Below, piece by piece: positions 42,001 through 49,450 of a stretch of DNA of 64,000 nt (the stretch's first letter is position 1; each line of letters starts with the position of its first letter). The position numbers and the translations under genes were made by a program. This stretch comes from SIG565 sp045540055 (GTDB lineage: Bacteria; Bacillota; Clostridia; Oscillospirales; Acutalibacteraceae): NCBI GenBank assembly GCA_045540055.1, contig JAZQGO010000025.1:1-64000 (forward strand), given 5' to 3'. The notes under the pieces were generated by a model that saw only the letters and a program-made list of their open reading frames with translations, had not been told where the DNA came from and made no database searches.

Positions 42001-42265
42001 CGGGTACTATGGCATCAGGGCGCTCATAACGGAGGATTTTTGCAATGTATTCCAGTGTCAAAGGCTCCATGTAAACCTTATCGGCGATTGTTGTATCGGT
42101 CATAATGGTTGCAGGGTTTGAGTTGCAAAGAACAACCTCGTAGCCCTCCTCCTTAAGTGCCAAGCAGGCCTGTGTGCCGGCGTAGTCAAATTCTGCCGCC
42201 TGACCTATTACTATCGGACCTGAGCCGATAATCAATACCTTTTTAATGTCTGTTCTTTTTGCCAT
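39092..42265 (-). CDS. carB: Carbamoyl-phosphate synthase large subunit
   Basis: This 1057-residue enzyme makes carbamoyl phosphate from bicarbonate, two ATP and ammonia delivered by the small subunit CarA. The two homologous ATP-grasp halves are visible (KVLIIGSGPIVIGQAAEFDY at the N terminus and VLGAGPIRIGQGVEFDYSTV at about residue 553), as well as PAFTLGGTGGGFAENEQEL and PSFVLGGRAMQIV. The C-terminal allosteric MGS-like domain (FATIADKDKEEALPLIRRF) is shortish but present. carA is not adjacent; pyrC lies upstream 12 bp instead. The glutaminase subunit must be encoded elsewhere. Confidence 0.97.
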   Translation of the reverse strand: MAKRTDIKKVLIIGSGPIVIGQAAEFDYAGTQACLALKEEGYEVVLCNSNPATIMTDTTIADKVYMEPLTLEYIAKILRYERPDAIVPGIGGQTGLNIAMQLEKKGILKECGVELLGTSSESIERAEDRELFKELCQSIGEPVIPSEITYSIDEAKIAAKKIGYPVVLRPAFTLGGTGGGFAENEQELVEIGLNAFKLSPVHQVLIEKSVKGYKEIEFEVMRDSSDHAITICGMENIDPVGVHTGDSLVVAPIMTLSKEDEKMLNDSAIKLIKELKIEGGCNVQFALNPNSSEYYLIEVNPRVSRSSALASKASGYPIARVTAKIALGMLLEDIKIANTTAAFEPRLDYVIAKFPRFPFDKFTSAANTLGTQMKATGEVMGIGSNLEECLLKSVRSLEIGANHIYMSKFDNMSKEQLLDYIKEFKDDNIFAIAELIARGATIDEIHEITKITAFFLEAIKRIIDMEDTLKENVDNIDTLIAAKKMGFSDKYIARLWKKEELDVYALRKVNNIFPVFKMVDTCHTNAYIPYFYSSYTGENASRLTDKKKIVVLGAGPIRIGQGVEFDYSTVHAVQTIKASGYEAIIINNNPETVSTDYTTADKLYFEPLTPEDVMNIIEFEKPEGVIASLGGQTAINLAEPLMKRGVKIIGTDCEAIERAENRDSFEKILRDLDIPQPKGKAVTKIEDGIAAAAEIGYPVLVRPSFVLGGRAMQIVANEQQLRHYLKTAVEIDEDKPVLVDKYIQGKEVEVDAICDGRDVFVPGIMELVERTGIHSGDSISVYPTFSISDKVKGIILQYAKKLGLGIGIIGLYNIQFIVDENDDVYIIEVNPRSSRTVPFLSKSTGYSLADIATEVILGKSLKEQGIFGIYPDEKKRWYVKVPVFSFNKLRGLDAYLSPEMKSTGEAIGYDDKLNRALYKALQASGMRLQNYGTVFATIADKDKEEALPLIRRFYNLGFNIQATEGTAKFLIENGIRTHVLRKISDGSDEIQDALRQGHIAYVLNTKDINSGNPESDGQQIRKTATENNITIFTALDTVKVLLDVLEETTLTISTIDA

Positions 42266-42277
42266 AATTTTATCCTC

Positions 42278-43495
42278 CTATATATTCTCATTACTATAAA
42301 CGATTTTATTGCCCTTTACGGTCATAAGGCAACTGCCGTAAAGCTTCATATTTTCGAATGGTGTGCTTCTACCCTTTGACAAAAATTCATCGGGATTAAC
42401 GATATATTCGTGATTTATGTCAAACACACAAAAATCCTTGGTTTCGGGTAATCCGAAGCGTTTTCGCGGATTTATCGACATAAGCTTAATAAGTTTTTCT
42501 ATTGTGATTATACCGCTTTTTACAAGAAAGGTATACATTACCGAAAATGCTGTTTCTATGCCGACAACACCCATAAGACTACCTGTAAGACCTTTAGACT
42601 TTTCCTCGGCACTATGCGGTGCGTGGTCGGTAGCAATCATATCTATCGTGCCGTCCTTTATGCCTTCTATAAGAGCTAATCGGTCCTCTTCGGCACGTAT
42701 CGGCGGATTCATTTTAAACCGCCCTTCGTCCTTTAGCATCATATCGTTAAATACGAGGTAGTGCGGTGCCGTTTCGCAGGTTACGTCAACTCCGCGCTTT
42801 TTAGCATTTCGTATAAGTTGTACGCTTTCCTTGGTTGACACGTGGCATATATGGTATTTGCAACCCGTCTTCTCTGCTAATTCGAGGTCACGCTTAATGG
42901 GCCCCCACTCACTCTCGCTACAAATACCTTTAATATTGTTGTGTCTGGCAAACTCACCGTCGTGTATGCAGCCGCCAAACAGTAACGAATTATCCTCACA
43001 ATGCGCGGCTATAATCTTATTGAGACGTTTAGCGTTTAGCATAGCTTTTTCCATCATATCCTTTGACTGAACGCCCTTGCCGTCATCCGAAAAGGCAATG
43101 GCATAGCCCCCGAGCGCATCAAAATCGGTCAGCACCTCACCTGCCTGTCCTACTGTAATTGATGCGTAAGGATGCACGTTTATTACGGAATCTCGCTTAA
43201 TTATATCAAGCTGCTCCTTTATATGCTCGACGCTATCAGGCACAGGATTTAGGTTTGGCATTGAGAAAACGTCGGTGTAGCCGCCTTTAGCGCAAGCGCG
43301 TGTTCCTGTAAGTATTGTTTCCTTATAAAAAAAACCCGGCTCTCTGAGATGAACGTGTACATCACAAAAAGCGGGTAAAATAAGACAATTATTAAAAACT
43401 GTATCAACGCCGTTATTCATAAGCTCTAATGAATAATCAGCCGGAATTATCTTTCCATTTTCATATTTTTGACAGTTTTTAAATATCGTTTTCAT
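42278..43495 (-). CDS. pyrC: Dihydroorotase
   Basis: This 405-residue zinc enzyme cyclises carbamoyl aspartate to dihydroorotate. Motifs: PAFCDVHVHLREPGFFYKET (metal-binding HxH), VFSMPNLNPVPDS, IAAHCEDNSL, KYHICHVSTKESVQL, ATDHAPHSAEEKS and INPRKRFGLPE, as in class I PyrC. The start at 43495 follows AGGAGCAAGT; the frame extends 35 codons upstream through a terminator-like hairpin, which suggests leader rather than protein. It is the first gene of the pyr operon, driven by the promoter at 43631-43659. Confidence 0.96.
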   Translation of the reverse strand: MKTIFKNCQKYENGKIIPADYSLELMNNGVDTVFNNCLILPAFCDVHVHLREPGFFYKETILTGTRACAKGGYTDVFSMPNLNPVPDSVEHIKEQLDIIKRDSVINVHPYASITVGQAGEVLTDFDALGGYAIAFSDDGKGVQSKDMMEKAMLNAKRLNKIIAAHCEDNSLLFGGCIHDGEFARHNNIKGICSESEWGPIKRDLELAEKTGCKYHICHVSTKESVQLIRNAKKRGVDVTCETAPHYLVFNDMMLKDEGRFKMNPPIRAEEDRLALIEGIKDGTIDMIATDHAPHSAEEKSKGLTGSLMGVVGIETAFSVMYTFLVKSGIITIEKLIKLMSINPRKRFGLPETKDFCVFDINHEYIVNPDEFLSKGRSTPFENMKLYGSCLMTVKGNKIVYSNENI

Positions 43496-43505
43496 ACTTG
43501 CTCCT

Positions 43506-43534
43506 ATAAAAAAACCTTGCCATTCGACAAGGTT
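43506..43534 (-). terminator. Attenuator-like terminator in the pyr leader
   Basis: On the reverse strand AACCTTG pairs with CAAGGTT, followed by TTTTTTT and, within six bases, the pyrC ribosome site AGGAGC. It lies about 95 bases after the predicted transcription start. Transcription through it is needed to express the operon, so it probably attenuates. Confidence 0.75.
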
Positions 43535-43630
43535 TGATAGACATAACAAAACAAAGGCAATTTTGCCAATGAAACCATATACAAATCTTGCCGACGTCAC
43601 AGCATCGAACTTAAAGATTTAATTTTAAAT

Positions 43631-43659
43631 ATATTATCACAAACTTTACACTTTGTCAA
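43631..43659 (-). promoter_or_regulatory. Promoter of the pyr operon
   Basis: On the reverse strand TTGACA (43654-43659) and TAATAT (43631-43636) are 17 bases apart. The leader to pyrC is about 130 bases. Confidence 0.75.
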
Positions 43660-43703
43660 GGAAATTAGCGCATATAATTTTATTTTTTTCTTTCTCTATT
43701 TTC

Positions 43704-43732
43704 TTGACATAAAATGCTAAATAATATATAAT
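43704..43732 (+). promoter_or_regulatory. Consensus promoter of the pur operon
   Basis: TTGACA (43704-43709), a 17-base spacer and TATAAT (43727-43732) form a perfect vegetative promoter, about 28 bases upstream of the ZTP aptamer. Confidence 0.95.
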
Positions 43733-43759
43733 ATATATCATAATTTACAAATAAATTAT

Positions 43760-43835
43760 GGCTTTTGGTGACTGACGGATAAGTGGGCTACCACATGGAA
43801 ACCTAAAGCTTGTTTTAATGTCGACCGTCTGGGCA
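43760..43835 (+). promoter_or_regulatory. ZTP riboswitch (pfl motif)
   Basis: The first subdomain contains GGTGACTGACGG and a GTGGGCTACCAC hairpin followed by ATGGAAACC, closed by GCTTTTGGT/ACCTAAAGC pairing. The second subdomain carries ACCGTCTGGGCAG, matching the conserved CCGCCUGGGCA. ACGG and CCGT pair as expected for the pseudoknot. The following terminator shares GGGCAG. ZTP (AICAR triphosphate) signals folate shortage and activates purine/folate genes. Confidence 0.9.
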
Positions 43836-43873
43836 GTTCCGCTTAAAAATGGCGGAGGTGCCTTTATTTATTT
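43832..43873 (+). terminator. ZTP-riboswitch expression-platform terminator
   Basis: GGCAGTTCCGC (43832-43842) pairs with GCGGAGGTGCC (43852-43862), followed by TTTATTTATTTT. The stem borrows bases from the aptamer's conserved GGGCAG, so ligand binding would prevent it. Confidence 0.85.
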
Positions 43874-43909
43874 TAAGGTGACAAGAGTCAAACCAAGGAG
43901 GAAGTTATT

Positions 43910-44404
43910 ATGAAAAAAGTAGGCATAATAATGGGTAGCGACAGTGACCTGCCCGTTGTTGAAAAGGCAATTAAAATTTTAAAAGATTTTTCTGTTCCTT
44001 ATGAGGTGCACGTATACTCTGCGCACCGCACGCCCAAAGAGGCTAAAACCTTTGCCGAGACTGCCAGAGAAAATAATTTTGGTGTAATTATATGCGCCGC
44101 AGGTATGGCGGCACATTTAGCTGGCGCATTTGCCGCTAATACTACCCTACCCGTAATCGGCATTCCCGTAAAGTCTGCCGCCTTAGACGGTATGGATGCA
44201 CTTCTCTCGACCGTACAGATGCCCACAGGCATCCCCGTTGCAACCGTTGCAATAAACGGTGCGGCTAATGCGGCATTTTTAGCCGTTCAGATTTTAAGTG
44301 TAGCCGATGAGGATTTAGCAAAAAGACTTAACGACCGTCGCGTCTCAGACGCTAAGACTGTTTTAGAAAAAGACGCCGCTGTTTCGGCTCAGTTTAATAA
44401 CTAA
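43910..44404 (+). CDS. purE: N5-carboxyaminoimidazole ribonucleotide mutase
   Basis: This 164-residue enzyme shifts the carboxylate of N5-CAIR to form CAIR in purine synthesis. It starts MKKVGIIMGSDSDLPVVEKA and has SAHRTPKEAKTFAET, IICAAGMAAHLAG and GIPVKSAALDGMDALLSTVQMPTGIPVATV, all family hallmarks of class I PurE. The GGAGG ribosome site is strong. It is the first gene after the ZTP riboswitch. No purK is adjacent, so either purK lies elsewhere or PurE works with CO2 (class II-like use). Confidence 0.97.
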   Translation: MKKVGIIMGSDSDLPVVEKAIKILKDFSVPYEVHVYSAHRTPKEAKTFAETARENNFGVIICAAGMAAHLAGAFAANTTLPVIGIPVKSAALDGMDALLSTVQMPTGIPVATVAINGAANAAFLAVQILSVADEDLAKRLNDRRVSDAKTVLEKDAAVSAQFNN

Positions 44405-44438
44405 TTATTTCTTTTTACCCAATTTTTAGGAGGTTTTT

Positions 44439-45863
44439 ATGGGAGGATTTTTCGGCGCAGTCGGCGCTAACGACGTGATTTCTGATGTATTTTTCGGTAC
44501 CGACTATCACTCACACCTTGGTACGCGTCGCGGTGGCATGGCGGCATTTGATGATGAAATCGGTCTTCAACGCGAAATACATAACATTCAGAATTCACCC
44601 TTTAGAACAAAGTTTGCAGATATTTTTGATGATATGAAGGGCACTGCTGCAATAGGCTGTATCAGCGACTTTGACCCGCAACCACTTCTTATACGTTCAA
44701 AGTTCGGCTCTTATGCTATTTGCGTAATCGGTTTAATCAACAACGCCAAGGAGCTTATTGATGAGTATTTATCAGAAACGGGCGGTCACTTTAATGCGAT
44801 GACGTCGGGGCTTACAAATTCTACCGAGCTTGTTGCCGCACTCATCAACCAGAAAAACGGTTTTGCCGAGGGTATTAAGTTTGCGCAAAGCAAAATTGAC
44901 GGTACTGCATCAATACTTATTTTAACCAGCAAGGGCGCTTTGATTGCCGCGAGAGACAAGATGGGACGAATTCCCGTGCTTGTTGGTAAGAGCGAAGACG
45001 GCTTTTGCGTTTCGTTCGAGTCCTTTGCTTATCAAAAGCTCGGCTATGACGATTATAAGGAATTAGGGCCTGCCGAAATCGTTAAGATTACAAAGGACGA
45101 CTGCAAGGTGCTTTCTCCTGCAGGTGAGGAAATGCGCATCTGCTCTTTCCTTTGGAGTTATTACGGATATCCCACCTCAACCTATGAGGATGTAAACGTC
45201 GAAGTAATGCGTTGCCGCAACGGTCAGATTATGGCGCAAAACGATAAAGCCGCCGAAAAAATGTCCGACCTCGATTATATTGTTGGTGTGCCCGATTCGG
45301 GAATTCCGCACGCAATCGGTTATGCCAATGAAAGTAAAATACCGTATGCAAGAGCATTTATTAAATACACACCGACCTGGTCACGAAGCTTTACGCCTAC
45401 CAATCAAGCCGAGCGTAATCGCGTCGCTAAAATGAAACAGATTCCCGTACACGACCTTATCAAAGATAAAAAGCTGTTGTTTGTTGACGATTCAATCGTG
45501 AGAGGCACTCAGCTTAAAGAAACGGTTGATTTTCTTTACGACCACGGCGCAAAAGAAGTGCATATGCGTTCTGCGTGTCCACCTATTATGTACGGTTGTA
45601 AATACCTTAATTTTTCACGTGCTACGGGTGATATGGAGCTTATAGCACGCCGAACTATTATGGAGCTTGAAGGTGAAGAAGGCTTTAAGTATATTGAGGA
45701 ATATTCTGACGGCACTACCGAGCGCGGTAAGAAGTTAAGAGAATCAATTTGTAAAACATTTAACTTCTCTTCACTCGAATTTCAGTCATTAGAAGGAATA
45801 ATTAAGGCGATAGGCATTGAGCCGTGCAAGCTTTGTACCTATTGTTGGAACGGAAAGGAATAA
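44439..45863 (+). CDS. PurF-like amidophosphoribosyltransferase lacking the N-terminal catalytic cysteine
   Basis: This 474-residue protein has an N-terminal class II glutaminase-like domain and a C-terminal phosphoribosyltransferase domain with VPDSGIPHAIGYA and the PRPP motif KLLFVDDSIVRGTQ (residues about 345-358). Canonical PurF has Cys as its first mature residue (M-C-G-I/F). Here it begins MGGFFGAVGAND, with Gly in that place and no nearby Cys. Cys235, Cys380 or Cys387, and the CKLCTYC end (Cys463, 466 and 469) match the spacing of the Fe-S ligands of B. subtilis PurF. The start follows AGGAGG and cannot be placed earlier. It lies between purE and purM, so the role in PRA formation is likely but the ammonia source is unclear. 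Confidence 0.9.
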   Translation: MGGFFGAVGANDVISDVFFGTDYHSHLGTRRGGMAAFDDEIGLQREIHNIQNSPFRTKFADIFDDMKGTAAIGCISDFDPQPLLIRSKFGSYAICVIGLINNAKELIDEYLSETGGHFNAMTSGLTNSTELVAALINQKNGFAEGIKFAQSKIDGTASILILTSKGALIAARDKMGRIPVLVGKSEDGFCVSFESFAYQKLGYDDYKELGPAEIVKITKDDCKVLSPAGEEMRICSFLWSYYGYPTSTYEDVNVEVMRCRNGQIMAQNDKAAEKMSDLDYIVGVPDSGIPHAIGYANESKIPYARAFIKYTPTWSRSFTPTNQAERNRVAKMKQIPVHDLIKDKKLLFVDDSIVRGTQLKETVDFLYDHGAKEVHMRSACPPIMYGCKYLNFSRATGDMELIARRTIMELEGEEGFKYIEEYSDGTTERGKKLRESICKTFNFSSLEFQSLEGIIKAIGIEPCKLCTYCWNGKE

Positions 45864-45867
45864 AATT

Positions 45868-46908
45868 ATGAGTATGCAATCAAAATCAGAATCTTACGCA
45901 GCCGCAGGTGTTGATATCACCGCAGGCTACAAGGCTGTTGAACTAATGAAAAAACATATCAACCGCACCAAAAACGAGGGTTGTCTTGATGACGTTGGCG
46001 GCTTTGGCGGTTGCTTCGGCTTAAATCTTACAGGCATCAGCGAGCCTGTTTTGGTTGCAGGCACCGACGGTGTCGGCACAAAGATTAAGCTTGCTATGTT
46101 ACTCAACAAGCACGACACCATCGGTATTGACTGTGTGGCTATGTGCGCCAACGATATCATTTGTTGCGGTGCTAAGCCGTTATTCTTCCTCGACTACATT
46201 GCTTGCGGCAAGAATATACCCGAAAAAATTGCCGATATCGTTGCAGGTGTTGCCGAAGGTTGTGTGCAATCAGGTTGCGCACTCATTGGCGGCGAAACTG
46301 CCGAGCATCCCGGTCTTATGCCTGAGGATGATTACGATTTGGCAGGCTACTGCACAGGTATAGTTGATAAGTCAAAGATTATCGATAACAACACAATGGC
46401 AGTCGGCGACGTTGTTATAGCACTCGCTTCAAGCGGTGTGCACTCAAACGGTTTCTCGCTCGTTCGTAAGGTGTTCGACGTAGAAAACGCTGATATCACC
46501 TCACCCTGCGCTGAGCTTGGCGGTAAGTCTATTGGTGAAACACTGCTTACACCTACCCGTCTTTACGTTAAATCGGTACTCGCTTTAATTGATGAAATTA
46601 AGGTTAAAGGTATTTCGCACATTACGGGCGGCGGCTTCTATGAGAATATTCCGAGAAGTATTCCAGACGGCCTTGGTGCTAAGATTGATAAATCTGCTGT
46701 TAAAGTGCTTCCGATATTTGACCTTATTATGAAAACAGGCAATATCAGTGAACGTGATATGTTTAACACCTTTAATATGGGTGTTGGTATGAGCATCGTT
46801 GTGGCACGCGCGGATGCCGAGAAGTCACTCGAAATTTTGAAGGCAAACGGCGAGGATGCTTATATCATCGGCGAGATAATAGAGTCGGAGGATAAAATCA
46901 TTTTATGA
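45868..46908 (+). CDS. purM: Phosphoribosylformylglycinamidine cyclo-ligase
   Basis: This 346-residue AIR synthetase closes the imidazole ring. It has SYAAAGVDITAGYKAVELMK, TDGVGTKIKLA, GIDCVAMCANDIICCGAKPLFFLDYIACGK, IGGETAEHPGLMPEDDYDLAG and LASSGVHSNGFSLVRK. The start is set at 45868 (MSMQSKSE) because GGAAAGGAA precedes it; the frame extends 17 codons into purF. It overlaps purN by 4 bases. Confidence 0.97.
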   Translation: MSMQSKSESYAAAGVDITAGYKAVELMKKHINRTKNEGCLDDVGGFGGCFGLNLTGISEPVLVAGTDGVGTKIKLAMLLNKHDTIGIDCVAMCANDIICCGAKPLFFLDYIACGKNIPEKIADIVAGVAEGCVQSGCALIGGETAEHPGLMPEDDYDLAGYCTGIVDKSKIIDNNTMAVGDVVIALASSGVHSNGFSLVRKVFDVENADITSPCAELGGKSIGETLLTPTRLYVKSVLALIDEIKVKGISHITGGGFYENIPRSIPDGLGAKIDKSAVKVLPIFDLIMKTGNISERDMFNTFNMGVGMSIVVARADAEKSLEILKANGEDAYIIGEIIESEDKIIL

Positions 46909-47504
46909 TGAAGGCTAAAATTGCTGTTTTGGTTTCGGGTGGTGGAACAAATTTGCAGGCTTTAATTGATGCACAAAAAAGCGGCGTTATTAAAAGCGGC
47001 GAAATTACGCTTGTTATTTCCAATAAGCCCGACGCCTATGCACTTACCCGTGCACAAAACGCCGATATCAAAACCCTGGTTATAGAAAAAAAAGAGCCCG
47101 AAAAATTTGAGAACGATATTATAAGCGCTCTCGAAGAAAATAAAATCGACCTTATCGTTTTGGCGGGCTTTATGTGTATTTTAAGCGAGAAATTCACCTC
47201 TCGTTTTGCCGAGCGTATACTTAACGTGCATCCGTCACTCATCCCATCGTTTTGCGGTGAAGGCTTTTACGGACTGCATGTACATAAAGCCGCTCTGGAG
47301 TATGGCGTTAAGGTTACGGGCGCTACCGTTCATTTTGTTAATGAAATCCCCGACGGCGGTAAGATAATTCTTCAAAAGGCGGTAGAAATTCTCGAAGGTG
47401 ATACACCCGAGATTTTACAAAAGCGTGTTATGGAACAGGCAGAATGGAAAATTTTACCCGAGGCTACCGAAATGGTAGCAAAAGAAATTTGTAAGGAATG
47501 GTGA
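46905..47504 (+). CDS. purN: Phosphoribosylglycinamide formyltransferase 1
   Basis: This 199-residue enzyme formylates GAR using 10-formyl-THF. It has AVLVSGGGTNLQALIDA, ISNKPDAYALTRA, DLIVLAGFMCILSEKF, ILNVHPSLIPSF and TGATVHFVNEIPDGGKIILQKAVEI, with the conserved catalytic Asn, His and Asp. It overlaps the purM stop by 4 bases (ATGA); there are two adjacent ATG codons, and the ribosome site (GGAGG, 14 bases upstream) is rather distant, consistent with coupled translation. Confidence 0.96.
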   Translation: MMKAKIAVLVSGGGTNLQALIDAQKSGVIKSGEITLVISNKPDAYALTRAQNADIKTLVIEKKEPEKFENDIISALEENKIDLIVLAGFMCILSEKFTSRFAERILNVHPSLIPSFCGEGFYGLHVHKAALEYGVKVTGATVHFVNEIPDGGKIILQKAVEILEGDTPEILQKRVMEQAEWKILPEATEMVAKEICKEW

Positions 47505-47509
47505 TAAAA

Positions 47510-48232
47510 ATGGCACTCTTTGATTTAAAAAAATTACTCATTGAAAACTCTTACCCCGGCAGAGGTATTGTTATTGGCAAATCAGCCGACGGTAAAAAGG
47601 CTATGATTGCTTATTTTATAATGGGCAGAAGCGTAAATAGCCGTAACCGTATATTCGAAAGATTTGAGGGCGGTATGCGCACTAAAGCTTTTGATGAAAG
47701 CAAGCTTTCCGACCCGCATCTTATTATTTACAACCCCTATTTAAGTGCAAAGGGCGGTAATATTGATATTATCACGAACGGCGACCAGACAAACACCATT
47801 TTCGACTGCTTGAATGAGGGTAATCATTTTGAGGATGCTATTGTTACCCGTGAATTTGAGGACGATGCACCCAACTTTACACCTCGTATTTCGGGTATTT
47901 GCTATTACAGTTTCCCAAGAAATGTATTTACATATAAGCTCGCAATCGCAAAGAGTGCAAACGGCAGACCTGAGGCCTGCAACCATTACTTCTTTAACTA
48001 TATGCCCGAAAACGGCATTGGTCATTTCATTCATACCTATAAGTGTGACGGTAACCCAATACCCTCGTTCTACGGTGAGCCTGAGGAGGTAGAGCTCCCC
48101 AATACCGCCAAAGAGTTGGCCGACCTTGTATGGACAAATCTGAACGAGGACAATAAGGTTTCCCTCTTTGTTCGTGAAGTACCGCTTGACGGCAGTGAGG
48201 CTACCGAAATTATAATTAACAAAAACAAATAG
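47510..48232 (+). CDS. PurO-like IMP cyclohydrolase
   Basis: This 240-residue protein begins with ENSYPGRGIVIGKSADGKKAMIAYFIMGRS, the pattern of archaeal PurO and its bacterial relatives, which close the final purine ring (FAICAR to IMP). It further shows RNRIFERFEGGMRTKAFD and YSFPRNVFTYKLAIAKSANGRP. Family fit is by memory. The start is at 47510 (MALFDLKK), preceded by GGTGA; an in-frame start 12 bases earlier overlaps purN. The next gene encodes only the AICAR transformylase, so this enzyme supplies the missing cyclohydrolase step. Both together replace the bifunctional PurH. Confidence 0.85.
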   Translation: MALFDLKKLLIENSYPGRGIVIGKSADGKKAMIAYFIMGRSVNSRNRIFERFEGGMRTKAFDESKLSDPHLIIYNPYLSAKGGNIDIITNGDQTNTIFDCLNEGNHFEDAIVTREFEDDAPNFTPRISGICYYSFPRNVFTYKLAIAKSANGRPEACNHYFFNYMPENGIGHFIHTYKCDGNPIPSFYGEPEEVELPNTAKELADLVWTNLNEDNKVSLFVREVPLDGSEATEIIINKNK

Positions 48233-48247
48233 TCGGAGGAAGTAAAA

Positions 48248-49432
48248 ATGAAGGAATTTGAACTTAAATACGGTTGTAACCCCAACCAAAAACCATCAAA
48301 AATTTATATGCGCAACGGCAGTGAGTTGCCGATTGAGATTTTATGCGGCAGACCCGGTTACATAAACTTCCTTGATGCCTTTAACTCTTGGCAGCTTGTA
48401 AAGGAGCTGAAAGTAGCTTTAGGTTTGCCTGCAGTTACATCCTTTAAGCATGTAAGCCCTACCTCTGCGGCGGTTGGTATACCGCTTTCGGATAAGCTTA
48501 AAAAGGCATGCTTTGTTGATGATATTGAGGGTCTTGACGCGTCTCCCCTCGCCTGTGCATACGCCCGCGCCCGCGGTACCGACCGTATGTGCTCATTTGG
48601 TGACTGGGTAGCACTTAGTGACGTTTGCGACGTTACAACCGCACTTCTTATTAAGCGCGAGGTTTCTGACGGTGTTATTGCGCCCGGTTATGAGCCCGAG
48701 GCACTTGAAATTTTAAAGAGTAAGAGAAAGGGCAACTATAATATAGTTAAAATTGACCCCGACTACGTTCCCGAAGTTCAGGAAACCAAGCAGGTATTTG
48801 GTATCACCTTTGAACAGGGACGCAACAATTTCGAGATTAACAAAAAGTTGCTCGAGAATATTGTTACCGAAAATAAGGATATGCCCGAAAGTGCTATTAG
48901 AGATTTAATTATTGCTCTTATCACACTTAAATATACACAGTCTAACTCGGTTTGCTATGCCGTTGACGGTCAGGCTATCGGTGTTGGCGCAGGTCAACAG
49001 TCGCGTATCCACTGCACACGTCTTGCAGGCACAAAGGCTGACACCTGGTTCTTACGTCAGCACGATAAGGTATTAAATCTGCCCTTTAAGGATACCCTTG
49101 GCAGACCCGACCGCGACAACGTTATTGACGGTTATATAAATAAAAACGAAGAGGATGTATGTGCCGACGGTATCTGGCAGAACTACTTTACAACAAAGCC
49201 CGAGCCGCTTACCGACGAGGAAATTCGTGCATATCTTGCCACCATTGACGGCGTAGCACTTGGTTCTGATGCCTTCTTCCCCTTCAGTGACAATATTGAA
49301 CGCGCTAAAAAAAGCGGTGTTAAATACATTGCAGAGCCCGGTGGTTCTATTCGTGATGATGCCGTAATTGAATGCTGTAACAAATACGGTATGGCTATGT
49401 CATTTACCGGTATGCGTTTATTCCACCACTAA
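48248..49432 (+). CDS. Stand-alone AICAR transformylase (PurH C-terminal domain)
   Basis: This 394-residue enzyme carries out only the formyl transfer from 10-formyl-THF to AICAR. Hallmarks are KYGCNPNQKPSKIY, FKHVSPTSAAVGIPL (catalytic Lys-His), CFVDDIEGLDASPLACAYARARGTDRMCSFGD, VIAPGYEPEALEILKSKRKGNY, YTQSNSVCYAVDGQAIGVGAGQQSRIHCTRLAG and SDAFFPFSDNIERA. The N-terminal cyclohydrolase half of PurH is absent, with no trace, so this is not a truncation; the previous gene supplies that activity. GGAGG precedes the ATG. Confidence 0.94.
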   Translation: MKEFELKYGCNPNQKPSKIYMRNGSELPIEILCGRPGYINFLDAFNSWQLVKELKVALGLPAVTSFKHVSPTSAAVGIPLSDKLKKACFVDDIEGLDASPLACAYARARGTDRMCSFGDWVALSDVCDVTTALLIKREVSDGVIAPGYEPEALEILKSKRKGNYNIVKIDPDYVPEVQETKQVFGITFEQGRNNFEINKKLLENIVTENKDMPESAIRDLIIALITLKYTQSNSVCYAVDGQAIGVGAGQQSRIHCTRLAGTKADTWFLRQHDKVLNLPFKDTLGRPDRDNVIDGYINKNEEDVCADGIWQNYFTTKPEPLTDEEIRAYLATIDGVALGSDAFFPFSDNIERAKKSGVKYIAEPGGSIRDDAVIECCNKYGMAMSFTGMRLFHH

Positions 49433-49450
49433 TATTGAAAGGTTGTTTAT

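Noticed and set aside
43496..43600. Longer pyrC protein with a 35-residue N-terminal extension
   Set aside because: The extension covers the terminator hairpin, and pyrC has a good ribosome site and family start at 43495.
43500..43640. PyrR-binding attenuator
   Set aside because: No PyrR consensus loop was found in the leader and no pyrR gene is in the window.
43760..43873. Purine (guanine) riboswitch upstream of purE
   Set aside because: None of the conserved purine-riboswitch junction sequence is present; the TGACTGACGG...CCGTCTGGGCAG pattern fits ZTP.
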